A DNA stretch of 64,000 bases from Apostichopus japonicus. Taxonomy: Eukaryota; Echinodermata; Holothuroidea; Aspidochirotida; Stichopodidae. Location: contig NC_092576.1 of assembly GCF_037975245.1 (NCBI RefSeq), forward strand, positions 1,748,501-1,812,500, given 5' to 3'. Within the stretch, counting starts at the first letter, position 1. Each line of letters starts with the position of its first letter. This document shows, in pieces, positions 59,201 to 64,000 of this stretch. Position numbers and translations under genes: made by a program. Below the pieces are notes generated by a model that was given only the letters and a program-made list of their open reading frames with translations, made no database searches and was not told the DNA's origin.

Positions 59201-61877
59201 GGTTCCTTGCTTTTTGCAAAGCAAGGAACCTATGCGTGAACAACTTGGCGTGTGTGTGTGTGTGTGTATGTGTGTGTGTGTGTGTGTATGTGACGCTTGG
59301 CTTGTGTACACGATATCTCAATAAGGAAATGATGTATCATGATCAAACTTGTTGGGTGGATAGCCCATAGTAAGAGGAAGATCCCTATTGTTTTTGGTGC
59401 CCGCAAAGGTCACCAAAGGTCAGTTAGATGCCAAAAACCAATTTATTAAAAACAGCAATAACTCCCATTGACAGGGTCCGACATGGTTGATATTTTGGGT
59501 GTAGTTGTGAATGGGGTAAGGGATCATTTCCAAACAAAACGGTAATGTGATCGAAGGTCAACAAAGGTCAATTAATGATAAAAAACTAGTATTTTTGCGA
59601 TAACTTGAGAACGAAATGTCCGTTAGGGTTGGGAGTTGCTTCAATGTTATCCAATTGTCGACCCGCATCTGGGTGACCCTTGACCTCAATTTGACCTCTG
59701 GTGACCTTTACGTGTTTTTGGGGATTTTTACAGTTTTGATGCTATTTTCAGATGTCAAAGGTACCTTCTGATCATAAATGTCAATAGGTTGACCCTGTGT
59801 GACCTTTATGTGCGAAGTTATATGGGGTCAAAGTTTTTCGGTCGGAGTTAGGATGGTTGTACAGACTTGTCGTTTTGTTTTTTGGAATCAGGAGATTAAA
59901 CTACATCTGAAACCAAGGTCAAAAGGTCAAAGGTCACATTAGAAAAAATGTGCTTATTTTGGTAGGAAACAAGCAAAAAAGGAAATGTTTGGTTTTGATG
60001 CCAGATTTGGATATCAAAGGTACCTTCCGATCAAAAATGTCAATTGGTTGACACCCGTGTGACCTTCGTGTGCGAAGTTATACGAGGTCAAAGTTAATTT
60101 TCAGACATTTAATGCAACAACTCCCAGTTCCAAGGTGTAACATGGTTGATATTTTTGGACAAGTTGCAAATGGTAGAGGGGAATATTTTCAAACTTAACG
60201 GTCATGTGATCCGAGGTCACCAAAGGTCAATTAATGTTAAAAAACTAGTATTTTGGGGGTAGAAAATGGGCTAAGAAAAAAATGTTTGAATTTGTATAGT
60301 TTGATGCTCTATTTAGGTCTCATCAATCAAAAATGTCAATAAGTTGACCCAAGGTGACCTTTGTATGTTAAGTAATATGAGGTTAAAGTTAATTTTCAGA
60401 CATTTAGTGTAATAACTCCCAGTGCCAAGGTGTTACACAGTTGATATTTTGAGACAAGTTGCAAATGGTAAAGGGGAATATTTTCAAACTTAACGGTCAT
60501 GTGATCCGAGGTCACCAAAGGTCAATTAATGATAAAAAACTAGTATTTTTGCGATAACTTGAGAAAAAATTGTCCGTTTGGGTTGGGAGTTGCTTCAATG
60601 TAATCTAATTGTCGACCCACATCTGGGAGACCCTTGACCTCAATTTGACCTCTGGTGACCTTTTCGTGTTTTGTGGATTTTTACAGTTTCGATGCTATTT
60701 TCAGATGTCAAAGGTACCTTCTGATCATAAATGTCAATGGGTTGACCCCCGTGTGACCTTCGTGTGCGAAGTTATATGAGGTCAAAGTTAATTTTCAGAC
60801 ATTTAATGCAATATCTCCCAGTTGCAAGGTGTGACAAGGTTGATGTTTTTGGAGTAGTTGCAAATGGTATAGGGGAATATTTTCAAACTTAACGGTCATG
60901 TGGTACAAGGTCACCAAAGGTCAATTAATGATAAAAAACTAGTATTTTTGCGATAACTTGAGAAAAAATTGTCCGTTAGGGTTGGGAGTTGCTTCAATGT
61001 TATCCAATTGTCGACCCGCATCTGGGTGACCCTTGACCTCAATTTGACCTCTGGTGACCTTTTCGTGTTTTGTGGATTTTTACAGTTTCGATGCTATTTT
61101 CAGATGTCAAAGGTACCTTCTGATCATAAATGTCAATGGGTTGACCCCCGTGTGACCTTGGTGTGCGAAGTTATATGAGGTCAAAGTTAATTTTCAGACA
61201 TTTAATGCAATATCTCCCAGTTGCAAGGTGTGACAAGGTTGATATTTTTGGAGTAGTTGCAAATGGTATAGGGGAATATTTTCAAACTTAACGGTCATGT
61301 GGCACAAGGTCACCAAAGGTCAATAAATGATAAAACACTAGTATTTTGGGGGGAGAAAATGGGCAAAGAAAAAATCTTTGTATTTTTACAGTCATGCTCT
61401 ATTTAGGTCTCACCGATCAAAAATGTCAATTGGTTGACCTCCTGGTGACCTTTGTGTGTGAAGTTATGTATACAAGTTGAAAGTTAATTTTTAGACATTT
61501 AATGCAATTAAATCTCAATGCCAAGGTGTGACATGGTTGATATTTTGGGACAAGTTGTGAATGGGGTGGTGGAACATTTTGAAACTTAAAGGTCATGTCA
61601 TCTGAGGTCACCAATGTTATCATATCTGTTGACACGCTTGTAGGTCTCTTATATTTCTTACATTTTCGACGCCATATTAAGATCTCAAAAGTGCCTTTTC
61701 ATCAAAAATCCGATCGTATTTTGTGATCACAAAAGTGTTGGCTACAGTGTTGGTTACTTTACAGGAACATGTAGGACCACAATTACTTGGACTATTTGAG
61801 CCCAATCTTGCTTGATAATATTATGTGTATTGTCATATACCCCAAGCAAGGAACCACAGTGCCCTTGGGCTCTTGTT
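59201..61877. mobile_element. HINE-like element enclosing a nuclear-receptor half-site array
   Basis: The left end is a hairpin: GGTTCCTTGC (59201-59210), then GCAAGGAACC (59221-59230). The right end has the same GCAAGGAACC at 61846-61855, then a small GCCC..GGGC hairpin and CTTGTTT. Such subterminal inverted repeats, a terminal hairpin and an internal tandem array are features of Helentron-associated (HINE) elements, but no Helentron protein is present, so the class is inferred. The interior (59400-61640) is a tandem array with units of 399 bp (landmarks at 60509, 60908, 61307) and about 295 bp (60214 to 60509). A TG-rich microsatellite lies at 59249-59290. No coding sequence. Confidence 0.6.
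59400..61640. repeat. Tandem array dense in AGGTCA/TGACCT direct repeats
   Basis: Perfect or near-perfect AGGTCA-N4-AGGTCA (DR4) occurs at 59407, about 59559, 60214, 60509, 60908 and 61307. A DR2+DR1 triple lies at 59916-59936. The block TGACCC-N1-TGACCT-N5-TGACCT-N4-TGACCT (DR1, DR5, DR4 on the other strand) occurs at 59674 and 61027, with a version near 60628 that has lost the first half-site. These are the spacings bound by RXR-partner nuclear receptors. Function is not shown. Confidence 0.85.
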
Positions 61878-64000
61878 TGAGCGAGTCGTGTTCAAATTCT
61901 TCGATTTCTGTCATCTTTTGGAAAAGCTTGCAGTAGAAATCCGCTTTACTTGTGGTGGAGCAACCTGATACCACATATCGGCTCGGCATATTTAACAGTA
62001 ACGAGATAAATTTACGTAAATCAAAACTCCAAACACCAAATCTCAATTACTACGGAGCGCTGCAACAGTGTAATGTTGTGTGTTCTCAGACGTTTAAGAA
62101 TGTAAACATAGCGTCTCGGAGGTGAGCTGAGTTCCTCGACTGACGTCACGCCGCATTACCGTAAATACAACAATTTTTCGAAAGTTTTTATTACCCTCGA
62201 ATTTTTGATCGTTTATTCCTCGAGGATGCAAGCTCCGTTTGACACAAATTGGGTATCATTGGAAAGCTACGAGTATACAGAATACGATGAGAAAGAATTT
62301 TTTTTCCATTTCATAACCTCTTTAAAACACTGTGTACACTTACCTGTAACAGTATGTATGTATACTGTAAAGGAACACACTAATGGATGTTGTCACTATG
62401 CTGTAGCCTGTTACTGCCAATCGTACTGTAATGTGTATAATTTGAATTTCAAGATTTTGAGGGGTACAGAATGTGCAGGCCCCCCCCCCCTTTTTTATGT
62501 ATAATTTTTTTATTTTTTCATACACTAGTACATGTACATGCAAAGGAGATTTTTATATGCTAGCACAAGTTGAGATAATATTAAAGGGTTAAATATGTAA
62601 CAGGAGCTTTATTCCTTCGGATTGATCAAACTTGATAACATTATTTATAGAGCTGTATATATAACAGCTGCCCTGTTGTACTAATGGCTACACTAAATGG
62701 TGGTGAATGTACATAAAATTAAAATAAATCTTGCATGCATTTTTTCCTGCCACCCAGAAGAATTCCACGGTCTTTGATTCTTTGCATCACTTTGAATGAA
62801 GCCATGCCATAGACACACTTGGATTTCCGGAACCTAACTAACAGTACAATAGTAATCATAATTACAGGGATTTATTTAACAACAAAATCAGAAACAAGAA
62901 GTAGCTCTGCTCTAGGCGCTTAACAAAACAAATCCATCGCAATCAAAAGAACAAGTAAAGAAATGAGAGTCTTTGGGATATATGTGATGAAAATCACTTG
63001 GTATTCCTCTGTACATAGTTTCTGTGTTAGTAACCACTTAGTCCAGTACTGACAAAGAGTTAATGTTGTAACACACATTGCTTAAGGTTGAGATATAAAC
63101 ATTGCTTTGTTTCATATACTGTAAATAAAGTATGCCTAAATATTGTCTCTGCTTTGTTCAGTTTCTGTTTCGACAGAAATTTTAAAAGATTATGACTTAA
63201 CCGTACAATGACAGTATACCTACCTACATGTACAGTAGGCTAGTCTTTACTTTAACAGGTTAAAGTTGTAAGGCAAGTTTGAAGCAAATTTGATTATTGA
63301 TCGAAAAAGAAAAAAAAATCCTATAGTTTTGTAGGCTAATTAGTTGTTTTTTTCCCCTTTTTTTTGGGAAAATTATATAAATTTTGTTTTTGAAAGTTCT
63401 CTGCTGTGATCTCCGTATGTGCAGTACAGTATATAGTATGTAAGCCAATCTGTATGTACTTACTGTCATTCAACTACCTTCAGTGATGTTTTTGATGTGA
63501 GCAAAGTGTACAGTAAGTGACATTTATGAGAATATATACTGTACAGCAAGCAGTGAACATTGGGAAACCATACTAGACTTAGCTGGACTGACGAAACATG
63601 TTTGGAATGCTGCATTATGATAGGCATAGATTCGTTGAAAGCATTGCGATGACTTACTTATCCACCGCAATGACAACATTGGAAAGTATTTCATAGATTT
63701 TTGCAGATCTATACATACATACTACATAGATTCTCACTGTACCTGAGGTTGTAACCATAGCCAGTCCAGCTGCCTGTTGATTAAACATGAGATGGTGTTT
63801 TCTTGAGGTACAATTGAATTTAACAGCAATTATGAGTGGAGAGTGCATACTGTACATGGTAAATTTAGGTATTCATTATTAGTACTCTTTCTTAAACCAT
63901 ACTGTGCCCCTCTCTCCCCTGCCTCCCATCTATACTCTTTGCTAAAAAAAAAAGCATCACTTTTTGTGGAGGAGTCACTGAACATTGTAGCACCACGTAA
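61878..64000. other. Right-edge region with no supported gene apart from the possible exon at 62719
   Basis: AT-rich, with a C10 run at 62480-62489, AATAAA at about 63124 on the plus strand and many TACAGTA words. No other exon or element is recognisable. Confidence 0.4.
62719..62837 (-). CDS. Possible terminal exon of a minus-strand gene, unidentified
   Basis: After TACTGTTAG, 38 codons run to a TAA and include SKCVYGMASFKVMQRIKDRG and ILLGGRKKCMQDLF. The composition looks coding, and an AATAAA is not evident just downstream. A possible 31-bp microexon upstream (63773-63743) has AG and GT borders and a compatible phase, but I would not build a gene on it. Family unknown. Confidence 0.25.

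Noticed and set aside
59133-59370. Cys/Val and Thr/His repeat peptides
   Set aside because: They are translations of the TG microsatellite.
63743-63773. 31-bp microexon on the minus strand upstream of the 62719 exon
   Set aside because: AG/GT borders and phase are compatible, but such short matches are common by chance and two different downstream acceptors fit equally well.

Overview
This is a eukaryotic nuclear window, most likely from a marine invertebrate deuterostome. An echinoderm is my best guess, at low confidence. The evidence is spliced genes with mostly 0.4-1.2 kb introns, a type II membrane carbohydrate sulfotransferase pair, an MCF2/SESTD1-style SEC14-spectrin gene, and a repeat load of Gypsy, Penelope, hAT-like, tRNA-SINE and Helentron-like (HINE-like) elements. 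All gene models were built by hand from open frames, splice sites and exon phase. No database was searched, so family names rest on motif recognition.

Layout. 1-1.74 kb: Gypsy gag-pol, minus strand, running off the left edge. 5.9-7.0 kb and 14.6-16.6 kb: two related sulfotransferase genes on the plus strand. The second is complete (two exons, 415 aa); the first lacks a recognisable first exon. Between them, 8.46-11.68 kb is a 3.2-kb terminal-inverted-repeat element that carries a small two-exon minus-strand gene (124 aa), a 165-bp tandem repeat and an inserted 267-bp MITE. A hAT-type transposase fragment sits at 12.5 kb.

18.4-24.0 kb is a nest of transposons whose insertion order can be read from target-site duplications (TSDs). 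One TIR element sits inside another at 18.4-20.1 kb. A third at 20.3-24.0 kb contains a 459-bp hAT-like MITE and a decayed Penelope-like element, and the Penelope copy is itself split by an 892-bp hAT-like element.

25.0-38.2 kb holds the main host gene: 13 exons, plus strand, 1308 codons in one frame across every junction, with an N-terminal SEC14/CRAL-TRIO domain, helical spectrin-like repeats and a long disordered C-terminal half. It has no visible RhoGEF (DH) or PH domain, and a tRNA-derived SINE lies in its last intron. 38.5-49.1 kb is about 10.5 kb of gene-poor, AT-rich DNA with simple repeats and one 199-bp foldback.

49.1-52.3 kb is a four-exon minus-strand gene (431 aa) that I cannot assign to a family. 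About 1.4 kb away, and divergent, is a candidate first coding exon of a plus-strand gene (53.72 kb) whose remaining exons are not seen here. 59.2-61.9 kb is an element with terminal repeats of one sequence, enclosing a tandem array very dense in nuclear-receptor-type AGGTCA half-sites in direct-repeat spacing.

No prokaryotic features, CRISPR arrays, rRNAs or intact tRNAs were seen. The strongest candidates for something new are the half-site array, the gene-carrying TIR element, the sulfotransferase pair lacking the usual histidine motif, and the transposon nest.
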